Positions 47,468 to 56,194 of a DNA stretch of 64,000 nt are shown here, one piece after another; the first letter of the stretch is position 1; the number at the start of each line of letters is the position of its first letter. Under the pieces are notes generated by a model, which saw only the letters and a list, made by a program, of their open reading frames with translations, made no database searches and had not been told where the DNA came from. The translations under genes were made by a program, and so were the position numbers. Origin of the DNA: Actinomycetospora lemnae (GTDB taxonomy: Bacteria; Actinomycetota; Actinomycetes; Mycobacteriales; Pseudonocardiaceae); the NCBI RefSeq assembly GCF_028737315.1, contig NZ_JAQZAO010000002.1, forward strand, positions 62,001 through 126,000, read 5' to 3'.

Positions 47468-48784
47468 TCAGTCCTCGACGTTGGGCCGGATGCGGGCGGT
47501 GAGCTCCGCGACCCGGTGGGTCGGGACGTCGTGGACGGTGCCGTCGGGGCCGGTGAGGTCGAGGACGTGCGCCGCGGCGTGGCCCATCGCCGCGCACGGG
47601 CCCATCACCCGCACGCTGGAGAGCGCGGCGGCGTCCCCGTCGACGCAGCGGCCCGCGACCACGAGGTTCGCCGTGTCCGGGGGCGTCATCGCGCGCAGCG
47701 GGACGTAGTGCAGGTGGTCGGGCCCGAAGGTCTCCCAGACGTAGCCGGACGGGGTGTCGTGCAGCTCGATCGGCCAGGCGGTCCGGGCCACCGCGTCGGG
47801 GAAGCGGGTGCCGGCGCGGACCTCGTCGACGGTGAGCTGGTGCGCCGCCGCGACCCAGCGGGTCTGCCGGCGGCCGGGCAGCCCGTAGGAGCGCACCGAC
47901 GCCTTGCCGAACACCTCGGGGAACTCGGCGCGCAGGAACGCCACCACGCGGTCGGCCTGCGCCTTGCCCTCGAGCTGCGCCTCGGCGGCCGCGATCGGGT
48001 CGAGCGGGGCCTCGATGTGGGTCATGTTGAGCACCGCGGTGCCGCGGCCCGGGAAGTAGAAGGCGAGGCCGTCGTGGCGGCGCAGCCCGTACTCGGCGGC
48101 CTTCGCCGCGACACGCGCCGCGAGGTCCGCCGGCTCGGGCGGGTCGGACTCGTCGAGGTGCTCGACCACCAGTTGCTGGCTGCCGTAGATCTCCCGCTCC
48201 GGCAGCCGGCAGGGCAGGCCCGCGGCCCAGCACAGGGCGGCGTCGCCGCTGGCGTCGACGAAGCCGTGGGCCCGGACGTCGACCGCGCCGTAGCGGGTGG
48301 CGAACCGGGCGCCGAGGACCCGCTCGCCCTCGCGGTCGACGCCGACCAGCGAGGCGCCGGTGAGGACCTTGATGCCGTGCTCGCGGACGGTGTCCTCCAC
48401 CCAGCGCCCGAGCCGCACCTCGTCGTAGCCGACGGTGATGGTGTGGCCGACGCGGTAGAAGAGGTCGCCGCTCGCGCCGAGGTCGGTGAAGATGTCGTCG
48501 AGCAGGCCGTAGGTGAGCCGGCGGTGCTCCGGGGCGTTGCCGAACGCCCCGCAGAACAGGCCGATCAGCGAGTTCACCATCTGCCCGCCGAGCACCGGCA
48601 GCGCGTCCACGAGCACGACGTCGCGGCCGAGGCGCGCCGACTCCACGGCCGCCGACAGCCCGGCGATGCCGGCCCCGACGACGCAGACGTCGGCGTCGAC
48701 CCGGTGCTCGGCGGGGTCGGCCGGGTGCAGGAGCGCATCCCGCACGACGGTGCGGACCGGGAGGTCGGTGAGCGGGTGCGGCAT
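47468..48784 (-). CDS. FAD-dependent oxidoreductase (FAD_oxidored type), first gene of the aconitase X operon
   Basis: A 438-residue flavoprotein with an N-terminal dinucleotide fold (VCVVGAGIAGLSAAVESARLG), a conserved GGQMVNSLIGLFCGAF segment with a Cys, the DASGDAALCWAAGLP motif and C-terminal VAGRCVDGDAAALSSVRVMG. This is the PF12831-type group, often predicted to oxidise or reduce hydroxy or unsaturated acids. It may pass electrons to the Rieske protein encoded three genes later. The start is ATG at 48784. A T-N11-A inverted repeat lies 58-78 bases upstream, consistent with control by the adjacent LysR regulator. Confidence 0.85.
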   Translation of the reverse strand: MPHPLTDLPVRTVVRDALLHPADPAEHRVDADVCVVGAGIAGLSAAVESARLGRDVVLVDALPVLGGQMVNSLIGLFCGAFGNAPEHRRLTYGLLDDIFTDLGASGDLFYRVGHTITVGYDEVRLGRWVEDTVREHGIKVLTGASLVGVDREGERVLGARFATRYGAVDVRAHGFVDASGDAALCWAAGLPCRLPEREIYGSQQLVVEHLDESDPPEPADLAARVAAKAAEYGLRRHDGLAFYFPGRGTAVLNMTHIEAPLDPIAAAEAQLEGKAQADRVVAFLRAEFPEVFGKASVRSYGLPGRRQTRWVAAAHQLTVDEVRAGTRFPDAVARTAWPIELHDTPSGYVWETFGPDHLHYVPLRAMTPPDTANLVVAGRCVDGDAAALSSVRVMGPCAAMGHAAAHVLDLTGPDGTVHDVPTHRVAELTARIRPNVED

Positions 48785-48841
48785 GCGTCACACGCTAGGA
48801 AGGGACACCGAGCGCGCGGAAATAGCGATTCGCGCTGCCTC

Positions 48842-48862
48842 ACCATCAACCGCGTTGATGGT
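48842..48862. promoter_or_regulatory. Perfect inverted repeat with LysR T-N11-A box
   Basis: ACCATCAAC at 48842-48850, a 3-base spacer, and GTTGATGGT at 48854-48862 form a perfect 9-bp inverted repeat. The core ATCAAC-CGC-GTTGAT fits the LysR-type T-N11-A box. It lies in the 87-bp gap between the LysR gene stop and the FAD oxidoreductase start. It might alternatively terminate the LysR transcript. Confidence 0.6.
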
Positions 48863-48871
48863 GGGTGACGG

Positions 48872-49828
48872 TCAGACCTCGGCGCCGAGCTCGACGAGGA
48901 GCTCGCGCAGCCACCGGTGGCCGGGGTCGCCGTCGAGGTCGGCGTGCCACCAGAACCGCTCCCGGATCTCCGCCGCGGCCGGGGCGCGCTCGGACGCCGG
49001 GCACTCGCGCACCACGAGGCCGAGCCGCGGTGCGACCTCCCGGGCCAGCCGCTCCTGCACCAGCGCGACCCGGTCGGTGCCGGCCACGAGGTGGGGCACC
49101 GCGAGGTAGCTCTCGACGCGCACCCGGGTGTCGGGCTCGATCCCGAGACGGGCGAGCTCGCGGGTCATCGGCACCGCCGTCGAGAACCCCCGGTCGGGCG
49201 CGAACGGCACCACCCAGGGCAGGACGGCCAGCGCGGCCGGGGTGAGCTCGTCGTCCGCGGCGGGGTGGTCGGCGTCGAGCAGCAGGACCCACCGGTCGCG
49301 GAAGAGCTCCACCGACCGCAGGTCAGGACGGTCGAAGCGCGGCGACGGCGGCGCCACCACCCCGTCGATCAGCCGGCTCGTCTCGCCGATGTCGGCGGTG
49401 AACGCCTCCCGCACCAGCCGCAGCCGCAGCTCCACGCCCGGGGCACGCGCCGCGAGCGCCGCCGAGAGCGCCGTGCCGAGCACCGCGATCGTGTAGTCGG
49501 CCAGCAGCAGCGTGAAGCCGCGCCGGGTCGTCGCGGGGTCGAAGCGCCGTCCCGTGCCGAAGAGCCGTTCGGCCGCCGCGCACACGCCCTCGACCTGCTC
49601 CGCCAGCTGCGCGCCGAGCGGCGTGAGCACGTAGCTGCCGTGGTGCCGGGTGAGCAGCTCGTCGTCGAAGTGGCGGCGCAGCCGGGAGAGCGCGGCGCTC
49701 GCGGCGGGCTGCGTGACCCCGACCCGCGCGGCCGCCCGCGTCACGTTGCGTTCGCGCAGCAGCTCGCGCAGTGACACCAGCAGGTTGAGGTCGAGGTTGG
49801 CCAGGTGTGACGACGACGGTGCCCGCAC
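48872..49828 (-). CDS. LysR-family regulator of the aconitase X operon
   Basis: A 318-residue LysR-type regulator with NodD/SyrM-like features. The winged helix is LDLNLLVSLRELLRERNVTR, AAARVGVTQPAASAALSRL, then an effector domain. It is encoded upstream of, and in the same direction as, the catabolic operon, and the inverted repeat between them is a fitting binding site. The start GTG at 49828 was chosen over longer frames, which run into prcA-proximal low-complexity sequence. The inducer is probably the operon's substrate. Confidence 0.88.
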   Translation of the reverse strand: MRAPSSSHLANLDLNLLVSLRELLRERNVTRAAARVGVTQPAASAALSRLRRHFDDELLTRHHGSYVLTPLGAQLAEQVEGVCAAAERLFGTGRRFDPATTRRGFTLLLADYTIAVLGTALSAALAARAPGVELRLRLVREAFTADIGETSRLIDGVVAPPSPRFDRPDLRSVELFRDRWVLLLDADHPAADDELTPAALAVLPWVVPFAPDRGFSTAVPMTRELARLGIEPDTRVRVESYLAVPHLVAGTDRVALVQERLAREVAPRLGLVVRECPASERAPAAAEIRERFWWHADLDGDPGHRWLRELLVELGAEV

Positions 49829-49901
49829 CCGCCCAGCGTGGTGTCCCTCGCGCGGACGCGGAAGGCCATCCGCGGCATCGATACCGCGCGTGAGCTCCTC
49901 G

Positions 49902-50741
49902 TCAGGCCTGCGGGTCGGCCCCGCCCGCGCCCGAGACCTCGTCGCCGGCGCCCGTGTCGGTGCCCTCGGCGCTCTCCCCGCCGTCCGACGCCGCCGACGC
50001 GTCGCCGGGCAGCAGGGCGGCGAGCGCCGACCCGGTGACACGGCGGAAGGCGCGGCGGGGACGCCGGGACCGGTCGAGCACGGCCACCTCGAGCGCGTCC
50101 ACACCGAGGACCTCGCCGGCCGACGAGGTGGACGACGAGGACGAGGACGACGAGGAGCCCGACGACGACCCGTTGGCCGACTGCAGCGCCTCGAGGGCGA
50201 TGCGCAGGGCGTCGCGCATCTCCAGGTCGGCCTCGTACGAGCCGCGCAGCGCCGCGCTGATCGGCTCGGTGGTGCCGCCCATGACGACGAAGCGGGGCTC
50301 GTCGGAGATCGACCCGTCGTAGGTGATCCGGAAGAGCTTGTCGCGCTCGGGCGTCTCGCCGACCTCGGCGACGCAGAGCTCGACCTCGAACGGCTTCTGC
50401 TGCTCGATGAAGCTCGCGCCGAGGATCTGCGCGTAGGCGTTGGCCAGCGAGCGCCCGGAGACGTCGCGCCGGTCGTAGGTGTAGCCCCGCACGTCGGCGT
50501 AGCGGATGCCGGCGGTGCGCAGGTTCTCGAACTCGTTGTACCGGCCGACCGCGGCGAACCCGATCGAGTCGTAGATCTCGGAGACCTTGCGCAACGAGTT
50601 CGACCGGTTCTCCGCCACGAACAGCACGCCGCCGGCGAACGTCAGCACGACGACGCTGCGGCCCCGCGCGATGCCCTTGCGCGCGAGGTCCGAGCGGTCG
50701 CGCATCAGCTGGTCGACCGACGCGTAGAACGGCATCGTCAT
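49902..50741 (-). CDS. prcA: Proteasome alpha subunit PrcA
   Basis: A 279-residue alpha subunit that forms the gated outer rings of the 20S core. The N-terminus ([20 protein letters not shown]) and [39 protein letters not shown] are typical. It is longer than usual because of a poly-Ser stretch (about residues 191-208) and an acidic Gly/Ala tail of 40 residues. The gap to prcB is 53 bases. In the usual order pafA would follow; here the catabolic block starts instead. Confidence 0.96.
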   Translation of the reverse strand: MTMPFYASVDQLMRDRSDLARKGIARGRSVVVLTFAGGVLFVAENRSNSLRKVSEIYDSIGFAAVGRYNEFENLRTAGIRYADVRGYTYDRRDVSGRSLANAYAQILGASFIEQQKPFEVELCVAEVGETPERDKLFRITYDGSISDEPRFVVMGGTTEPISAALRGSYEADLEMRDALRIALEALQSANGSSSGSSSSSSSSSTSSAGEVLGVDALEVAVLDRSRRPRRAFRRVTGSALAALLPGDASAASDGGESAEGTDTGAGDEVSGAGGADPQA

Positions 50742-50794
50742 GGCGGGGAGCGCTCCTGGGTCTGTGCTCGGGGGTGGGGTCTCGGGGGTGGGCG

Positions 50795-51640
50795 TCAGCC
50801 GCCGGGCCGCTCGCGGCGCCCGGCGACGACGGCGTCGGCGACCGCGCCGACCTCGTCGTCGGTCAGCATCGTCGCGCCCTCGGCGTCGATCGTCACGACC
50901 ACCGGGTTGATGCCCCGGATGGTGTCGGGCCCGCCGGTGGCCGAGTCGTCGTCGGCGGCGTCGTAGAGCGCCTCGACGAGGGTGCGGACGACGTCGTCGC
51001 GCGAGCCCTGGGGATCGTGGCGCTTCTTCAGCGCGGACTTGGCGAACAGCGAGCCGGAGCCGACCCCGGCGTAGTGGGTCTCCTCGCTGCGGGTGCCGAC
51101 GACGTCGTAGGAGATGATCCGGCCGGCGCGGGCCGGGTCGGTGGCGTCGACGTCGAACCCCACGAACAGCGGGACGAACGACAGGCCCTGCATGGCGGCG
51201 CCGAGGTTGCCCCGCACCATCCCGGCGAGCTTGTTCGCCTTGCCGTCGAAGGTGAGCGGGACGCCCTCGAGCTTCTCGTAGTGCTGCAGCTCGACGGTGA
51301 ACAGACGGACGGCCTCGACGGCCATGCCCGCGGTGCCCGCGATGCCCGCCGCCGACCAGTCGTCGGTGATGAAGACCTTCTGCATGTCGCGCGACGAGAT
51401 GAGGTTGCCCATGGTGGCGCGCCGGTCACCGGCGATGGCGACGCCGCCGGAGAACGTCGCGGCCACGATCGTCGTGCCGTGCGCCGCGGTGGTGCTCCCG
51501 CCCGGACCGGCCTGCTCGGCCGTCACCGGCCGCGCGCTCGCCCCGGGCAGCAGGTCGGGCCGGACCTCCCGCAGGAAGTCGACGAACGAGGCCGTCCCCG
51601 CGTGGAAGTAGGCCGGGGGCAGGGCCGACGAGGGCTCCAT
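50795..51640 (-). CDS. prcB: Proteasome beta subunit PrcB
   Basis: A 281-residue precursor of the catalytic beta subunit. A 55-residue propeptide ends at AAHG, and autocleavage exposes Thr56 in [19 protein letters not shown]. The catalytic Asp and Lys are probably in AGDRRATMG and KVFITDD. The C-terminal tail is short and basic. It follows pup by 171 bases, a gap that holds a strong hairpin. The start ATG at 51640 is the first Met that gives the standard propeptide. Confidence 0.96.
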   Translation of the reverse strand: MEPSSALPPAYFHAGTASFVDFLREVRPDLLPGASARPVTAEQAGPGGSTTAAHGTTIVAATFSGGVAIAGDRRATMGNLISSRDMQKVFITDDWSAAGIAGTAGMAVEAVRLFTVELQHYEKLEGVPLTFDGKANKLAGMVRGNLGAAMQGLSFVPLFVGFDVDATDPARAGRIISYDVVGTRSEETHYAGVGSGSLFAKSALKKRHDPQGSRDDVVRTLVEALYDAADDDSATGGPDTIRGINPVVVTIDAEGATMLTDDEVGAVADAVVAGRRERPGG

Positions 51641-51726
51641 CGGTGGGGCGCTCCTGTGCAGTCGGATCGGGGGTGGGTCGGGCTGACGGATCGGGCTCAC
51701 CGATCGGGGCGATCGGGATGATGAAG

Positions 51727-51768
51727 CGCCGCCCCCGGGCCCGGCGCGACCGGGCCGCGGGGGCGGCG
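51727..51768 (-). terminator. Large GC hairpin between pup and prcB
   Basis: The arms at 51727-51744 (CGCCGCCCCCGGGCCCGG) and 51750-51768 pair almost completely around a 5-base loop. It lies between the pup stop (51812) and the prcB start (51640) on the transcribed strand. No T run follows. It could act as a partial terminator or mRNA stabiliser, giving more Pup than proteasome core. Confidence 0.5.
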
Positions 51769-51811
51769 GACTCTCTGGGGACCGAACGGAGGACGGACCT
51801 CCGCCGGGAGG

Positions 51812-52006
51812 TTACTGGCCGCCCTTCTGGACGTAGGCGCGGACGAAGTCCTCGGCGTTCTCCTCGAGCACGTCGTCGATCTCGTCGAGGATCGTGTCGA
51901 CGTCCTCACCGAGCTTCTCGCGGCGCTCCTGGCCGGCGGCGGTCGTGTCCTCGCCGCCGTCGCCGTCGTCGCCCCCGCCCTGCCGCTGGGTCTGTTCCTG
52001 CGCCAT
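51812..52006 (-). CDS. pup: Prokaryotic ubiquitin-like protein Pup
   Basis: A 64-residue, acidic, largely disordered protein that tags substrates for the proteasome. The family hallmarks are the N-terminal Gln/Gly/Asp-rich part, the Mpa-binding helix (ERREKLGEDVDTILDEIDDV) and the C-terminal FVRAYVQKGGQ. It ends in Gln, so Dop must deamidate it to Glu before PafA can attach it. A good ribosome site precedes ATG 52006. It lies 84 bases after dop. Confidence 0.97.
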   Translation of the reverse strand: MAQEQTQRQGGGDDGDGGEDTTAAGQERREKLGEDVDTILDEIDDVLEENAEDFVRAYVQKGGQ

Positions 52007-52090
52007 GGCTGCCTCCCGGGTCTCGGTACTGCGCCGTGAACACTACCGATCGTCCGGGCGCTCCGCCCGTGTCCCGCGTCGATCCCGGGC

Positions 52091-53608
52091 CTATCCCCGC
52101 GTCAGCGCCTCGACGAGCGCGGTGGCGTCGGCGGAGTTGTCGATGAGCTCGCCGACGTGCCCGCGGGTGCCGCGCAGGGGCTCGAGCGTGGGGATCCGGA
52201 CGAGCGACTCGCGGCCCAGGTCGAAGATCACCGAGTCCCACGACGCGGCGGCCACCTCGGCGGGGTAGCGCTCGAGGCAGCGCCCGCGGAAGTAGGCACG
52301 GGTGTCCTCCGGCGGGTTCGTCACCGCCGCGCGGACCTCCTCCTCGGTGACCAGGCGCTTGATCGACCCGCGGGTCACCAGGCGGTTGTAGAGCCCCTTG
52401 GCCTGCCGCACGTCGGCGTACTGCAGGTCGATGAGGTGCAGCTTCGGCGAGTCCCAGGGCAGGTTGTCGCGCTGCTGGTAGCTCTGCAGCAGGTTGAGCT
52501 TGGCGACCCAGTCGAGGCGGTCGGCGCAGCGCAGCGGGTCGGTGTCGAGGTCGTCGAGGACCTCCTGCCAGGTGTCGAGCACCTCGCGGGTCATCGGGTC
52601 GATCTCGCCGTCGCCCGTGGTCTCCTCGTGCTTCCAGGCCCGCTCGAGGTAGGCGCGCTGGATGTCGAGCGCGGTCATCTTGCGGCCGTCGGAGAGGTCG
52701 ACCAGCGTCTTCAGCGTCGGGTCGTGGCTGATGCGGTGCACCGAGCGCACCGGCTCGAGCAGGCGCAGGTCGTCGAACCGGACGCCGGCCTCGATCATCG
52801 AGAGCACCAGCGCGGTGGTGCCGACCTTGAGGAACGTCGAGTACTCCGCGAGCGTCGCGTCGCCGATGATGACGTGCAGGCGCCGGTACTTGTCGGCGTC
52901 GGCGTGCGGCTCGTCGCGGGTGTTGATGATGCCGCGCTTGAGCGTGGTCTCCAGCCCGACCTCGACCTCGATGTAGTCGGCGCGCTGCGAGAGCTGGAAG
53001 CCCGGTTCGTCGCCGGACGGCCCGAGCCCGACGCGGCCCGCGCCGACCACGACCTGCCGCGAGGCGAAGAACGGCGTCAGCCCCGTGATGATCGTCGGGA
53101 AGGGGGTCTGGCGGGCGCAGAGGTAGTTCTCGTGGGAGCCGTAGCTCGCGCCCTTGTTGTCGATGTTGTTCTTGTAGAGCTGGATGCGCGGCGTGCCGGG
53201 CACGGTGGCGGCGCGCTCGGCGGCGTCCTCCATCACCCGCTCCCCCGCCTTGTCCCAGATCACGGCGTCGCGTGGGGTGGTGACCTCGGGCGCGGAGAAC
53301 TCCGGGTGCGCGTGGTCGACGTAGAGCCGCGCGCCGTTGGTGAGGATGACGTTGGCGGCGCCCAGGTCGTCGAGGTCGCCGGCGTCCGGCGGCGGGCCGG
53401 CGCTCGGCCCGAGGTCGAAGCCCCGGGCGTCGCGCAGCGGCGACTCGACCTCGTAGTCCCAGCGTGCGCGGCGGGCGCGCGGGACGTCGGCGGCCGCGGC
53501 GTAGGCCAGCACGATCTGCGTGGACGTGATCACCGGGTTCGCCGCCGGGTCGCCGGGGACGGAGATGCCGTACTCGATCTCGGTGCCCATGATGCGGCGC
53601 GCGGTCAT
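52091..53608 (-). CDS. dop: Pup deamidase/depupylase Dop
   Basis: A 505-residue PafA paralogue that deamidates the C-terminal Gln of Pup and removes Pup from substrates. Shared family motifs are [52 protein letters not shown] and [18 protein letters not shown]. The Dop-specific loop near residues 40-80 is present ([20 protein letters not shown]). The start is ATG at 53608. It heads the dop-pup-prcB-prcA unit. Confidence 0.97.
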   Translation of the reverse strand: MTARRIMGTEIEYGISVPGDPAANPVITSTQIVLAYAAAADVPRARRARWDYEVESPLRDARGFDLGPSAGPPPDAGDLDDLGAANVILTNGARLYVDHAHPEFSAPEVTTPRDAVIWDKAGERVMEDAAERAATVPGTPRIQLYKNNIDNKGASYGSHENYLCARQTPFPTIITGLTPFFASRQVVVGAGRVGLGPSGDEPGFQLSQRADYIEVEVGLETTLKRGIINTRDEPHADADKYRRLHVIIGDATLAEYSTFLKVGTTALVLSMIEAGVRFDDLRLLEPVRSVHRISHDPTLKTLVDLSDGRKMTALDIQRAYLERAWKHEETTGDGEIDPMTREVLDTWQEVLDDLDTDPLRCADRLDWVAKLNLLQSYQQRDNLPWDSPKLHLIDLQYADVRQAKGLYNRLVTRGSIKRLVTEEEVRAAVTNPPEDTRAYFRGRCLERYPAEVAAASWDSVIFDLGRESLVRIPTLEPLRGTRGHVGELIDNSADATALVEALTRG

Positions 53609-53674
53609 GCCTCGACCCTAATTGCGTCCGGCGCCCGGGGCCCGTTCCGGCCCGATGTGTCGAGCTCCGCTCCG

Positions 53675-54886
53675 CTACGTCTCCGGGCGGGCGCCCCGCC
53701 ACAGGACACCGAAGACGACGGCGGCGAGCACCACCGCGCCGGCCATCGTCGCCGCCATCGGCACGGCGGTCCGCCCGCCCGCGAGCCCCACCAGCGGCGC
53801 CGTGCCCGCCCCGACGAGGAACTGGGCGGTCCCCAGCAGGGCCGAGGCGCTGCCGGCGTGCTCGGGGTGGTCGGCGAGGGTCAGGGTCGTGGCGCTGGGC
53901 AGGACGAGCCCCACCCCGACGACGGTGACGACGAGCCCGGCGATCACCCCGGCGAGCCCCGCACCGAGCACCGCCGACGTGAGCAGCACCCCGGTGCCCA
54001 CCACGGCGACCCCGAGCCCGGTCACGAGCAGGCGCTCCGGGCGCACCTTCCCCGAGCCCGCCAGCCGGCCCGCGACCTGCACCGAGGTCACGATCGCCAC
54101 CGAGTTCGCCGCGAACACGCCCGAGAACCCCTGCGGCGAGAGCCCGTAGAGGTCCTGGAGCACGAACGTCGAGCCCGAGATGTAGGCGAACATCGCCGAG
54201 AACGTCAGGCCCGCCGCGAGCACGCACGCCACCACCCGGCGGTCGGCCAGCAGCACGCGGAACGACGCGATGGTCGCGGCCGCGCTCCCCGCCCGCCGGC
54301 GCGAGCGCGGCAGCGACTCGCGCACGAGCACGAGCACCGCGAGACCGGTGAGCACCCCGTACACCGCGAGGACCACGAACACCCCGCGCCAGCTCGTGAC
54401 GCGCAGGAGCTGCCCGCCGAGCACCGGCGCGACGATCGGCGCCACCCCGCTGACCAGCATCAACGTCGCGAACGAGCGGGCCGAGGTCGTCGCGTCGCTG
54501 GTGTCGCGGACCACCGCCCGCGCCACGACGATCCCCACCGCGCCGAGCAGCCCCTGCGCCAGCCGCAGGCCCACGAGCACCTCGACGCTCGGCGCCACCG
54601 CGCACAGCACCGACGCGACCGCGAACCCCGCCGCGCCGATCAGCATGGGGCGCCGCCGGCCCAGCACGTCGGACAGCGGTCCCGCGACGAGCTGTCCGAG
54701 CGCGAGGCCGACGAGGCACGAGGTCAGCGAGAGCTGGGCGACCGACGGGCTCGTCGCGAGGTCGGCGGTGAGCGCCGGCAGCGCCGGGAGGTAGGTGTCG
54801 AGGCTCAGGGGCGCCGCGGCGGTGAGCGCGCCCAGGACGACGAGACGCGCCCGGTGGGCCCGGCGCGTCACGGCGGGCTCGGTCAC
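53675..54886 (-). CDS. Bcr/CflA-type MFS drug efflux transporter
   Basis: A 403-residue 12-span DHA1-family exporter. The Bcr/CflA signature LSLDTYLPALPAL is near residue 28, followed by GQLVAGPLSDVLGRRRPML and RLAQGLLGAVGIVVARAVVRD. It probably expels chloramphenicol-like drugs or sulfonamides in exchange for protons; the substrate is unknown. The start GTG at 54886 overlaps the stop of the lipase gene (GTGA). It is an addition to the conserved dop-mpa region. Confidence 0.9.
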   Translation of the reverse strand: MTEPAVTRRAHRARLVVLGALTAAAPLSLDTYLPALPALTADLATSPSVAQLSLTSCLVGLALGQLVAGPLSDVLGRRRPMLIGAAGFAVASVLCAVAPSVEVLVGLRLAQGLLGAVGIVVARAVVRDTSDATTSARSFATLMLVSGVAPIVAPVLGGQLLRVTSWRGVFVVLAVYGVLTGLAVLVLVRESLPRSRRRAGSAAATIASFRVLLADRRVVACVLAAGLTFSAMFAYISGSTFVLQDLYGLSPQGFSGVFAANSVAIVTSVQVAGRLAGSGKVRPERLLVTGLGVAVVGTGVLLTSAVLGAGLAGVIAGLVVTVVGVGLVLPSATTLTLADHPEHAGSASALLGTAQFLVGAGTAPLVGLAGGRTAVPMAATMAGAVVLAAVVFGVLWRGARPET

Positions 54887-56157
54887 GAGGCCTGCTCGTC
54901 CTCCGCCGTCAGCCAGCGCATGAGGTGCTCGTGGACGTCCGGGTCGTTGAGCAGGTGGAAGTGGTGCGACGAGGTGAGCGGCTCGACGTCGGCCACCGCG
55001 CCGCCGGCGGAGTCGACGGGCACGAGCAGGTCGCCCAGGGCGTTGGCCAGCGGGTGGTGCGCCGAGCTCGTGACGCACGCGGCCACGGCGTGGTGGGAGG
55101 CGTGGGCGAGCAACGGCACCTCGGTGTCCGACACCCCGGCGACGAGGTCGCGGATGCCGGCCGAGCGCCGGTCCAGGAACTCGCCCCACGTCCTGATGCC
55201 CGGCGCCAGCTCCGCGCCGCTCCGTGCCGCGAGCGACCGCGACCACCGCGAGAGCTGCGTGGCGATCTGGTCGACGCGGTGGGCCAGCGGCGCCCCGCGG
55301 TGCGGCGAGCCGAGGTAGATCATCCGGCGCACGGCCCCCACCCACGGCTGCCCGGTGCGCACGGCGTGGTGGCACGCGTGGCGCAGCACCAGCCCGCCCA
55401 TGGAGTGCCCGACGAGGTCGAGGCGCGCCACCTCCTCGGGCCAGCGCCGCCACAGGTCGGTGAGCAGCAGGGACAGCGCGACGCCGTTGTCGGCGATGGG
55501 CAGTCCGGTGTTGTAGCGCACGAGCAGCGGCGTCGCCCCCGTCGCCGACGCGACCCGCTCGGCGTACCCCTCCCCCGCGCTGGCCTCGCCGTAGAGGCGC
55601 CAGGCGTGCTCGGTCTCGCCGAGGCCGTGGACGAAGAGCACGAGGCGGGTGAGGTCGCGCTCCGGGTGGTCGCACACCACCGCGCGCAGCGCCTCGGGGT
55701 CGCCGGGGAGCTCGGCGTGGGGGTCGTCGTCGGCGACCGTCGCCGTGTAGAGCGTCATCGGGACCGCGAGGTCGTTGTCGAGGGCGACCATGTGGTCGCC
55801 GACCAGCCCGTTGACGGCCCCGGTGAGCACCGCGCCCGTCGGCGTGCCCGTGACGGGGCGCCACTCGCCCGGACGGGCCAGGGCGGCCGCCGCCCCGATC
55901 CCCCGCCCGGCGAGGTGGGAGATGCCGCGCACGGCCGCGTAGACCCCGGTGCTGATGCCGTCGTGCATCACCTGCACGGGCTTCGACGCCCGCCCCAGCC
56001 CGACGCGGCGCAGCACCCCGAAGACGGTGCCGGAGATCGCCTCGTGGGTGCCCTGCACCGGACGCGAGATGATGTCGACGGCCTCCGACGCGACACCGGC
56101 CGCCCCGCGGACCTCGTTGCGGTCCTGGCGGGACGGCCGGGGCGACTCGTCGGTCAT
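54883..56157 (-). CDS. Alpha/beta-hydrolase lipase-like protein
   Basis: A 424-residue hydrolase. Residues 1-95 form a helical leader (AVDIISRPVQGTHEAISGT). The catalytic domain has the oxyanion sequence LFVHGLGETEHAW, the nucleophile elbow LVGHSMGGLVLRHA, and a late His in LTSSHHFHLLND; the acid is probably the Asp near LLVPVDSAG. The type resembles PGAP1/GPI-deacylase-like or triacylglycerol lipases. It has no signal peptide. It lies between mpa and an MFS exporter with a 4-base overlap to the latter. Confidence 0.82.
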   Translation of the reverse strand: MTDESPRPSRQDRNEVRGAAGVASEAVDIISRPVQGTHEAISGTVFGVLRRVGLGRASKPVQVMHDGISTGVYAAVRGISHLAGRGIGAAAALARPGEWRPVTGTPTGAVLTGAVNGLVGDHMVALDNDLAVPMTLYTATVADDDPHAELPGDPEALRAVVCDHPERDLTRLVLFVHGLGETEHAWRLYGEASAGEGYAERVASATGATPLLVRYNTGLPIADNGVALSLLLTDLWRRWPEEVARLDLVGHSMGGLVLRHACHHAVRTGQPWVGAVRRMIYLGSPHRGAPLAHRVDQIATQLSRWSRSLAARSGAELAPGIRTWGEFLDRRSAGIRDLVAGVSDTEVPLLAHASHHAVAACVTSSAHHPLANALGDLLVPVDSAGGAVADVEPLTSSHHFHLLNDPDVHEHLMRWLTAEDEQAS

Positions 56158-56194
56158 GGCCTACACGGTACCCACTGTCACAGGTACCGGCCGG

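Noticed and set aside
40111-49828. Aconitase X operon as a mobile element or genomic island with integrase
   Set aside because: No integrase, transposase, tRNA or flanking direct repeats were seen, and GC content looks like the surroundings; it is reported only as an accessory block.
52157-55318. 1053-residue plus-strand open frame across dop and the MFS gene
   Set aside because: Dop, MFS and lipase genes on the minus strand explain the region; the plus frame has no motifs.
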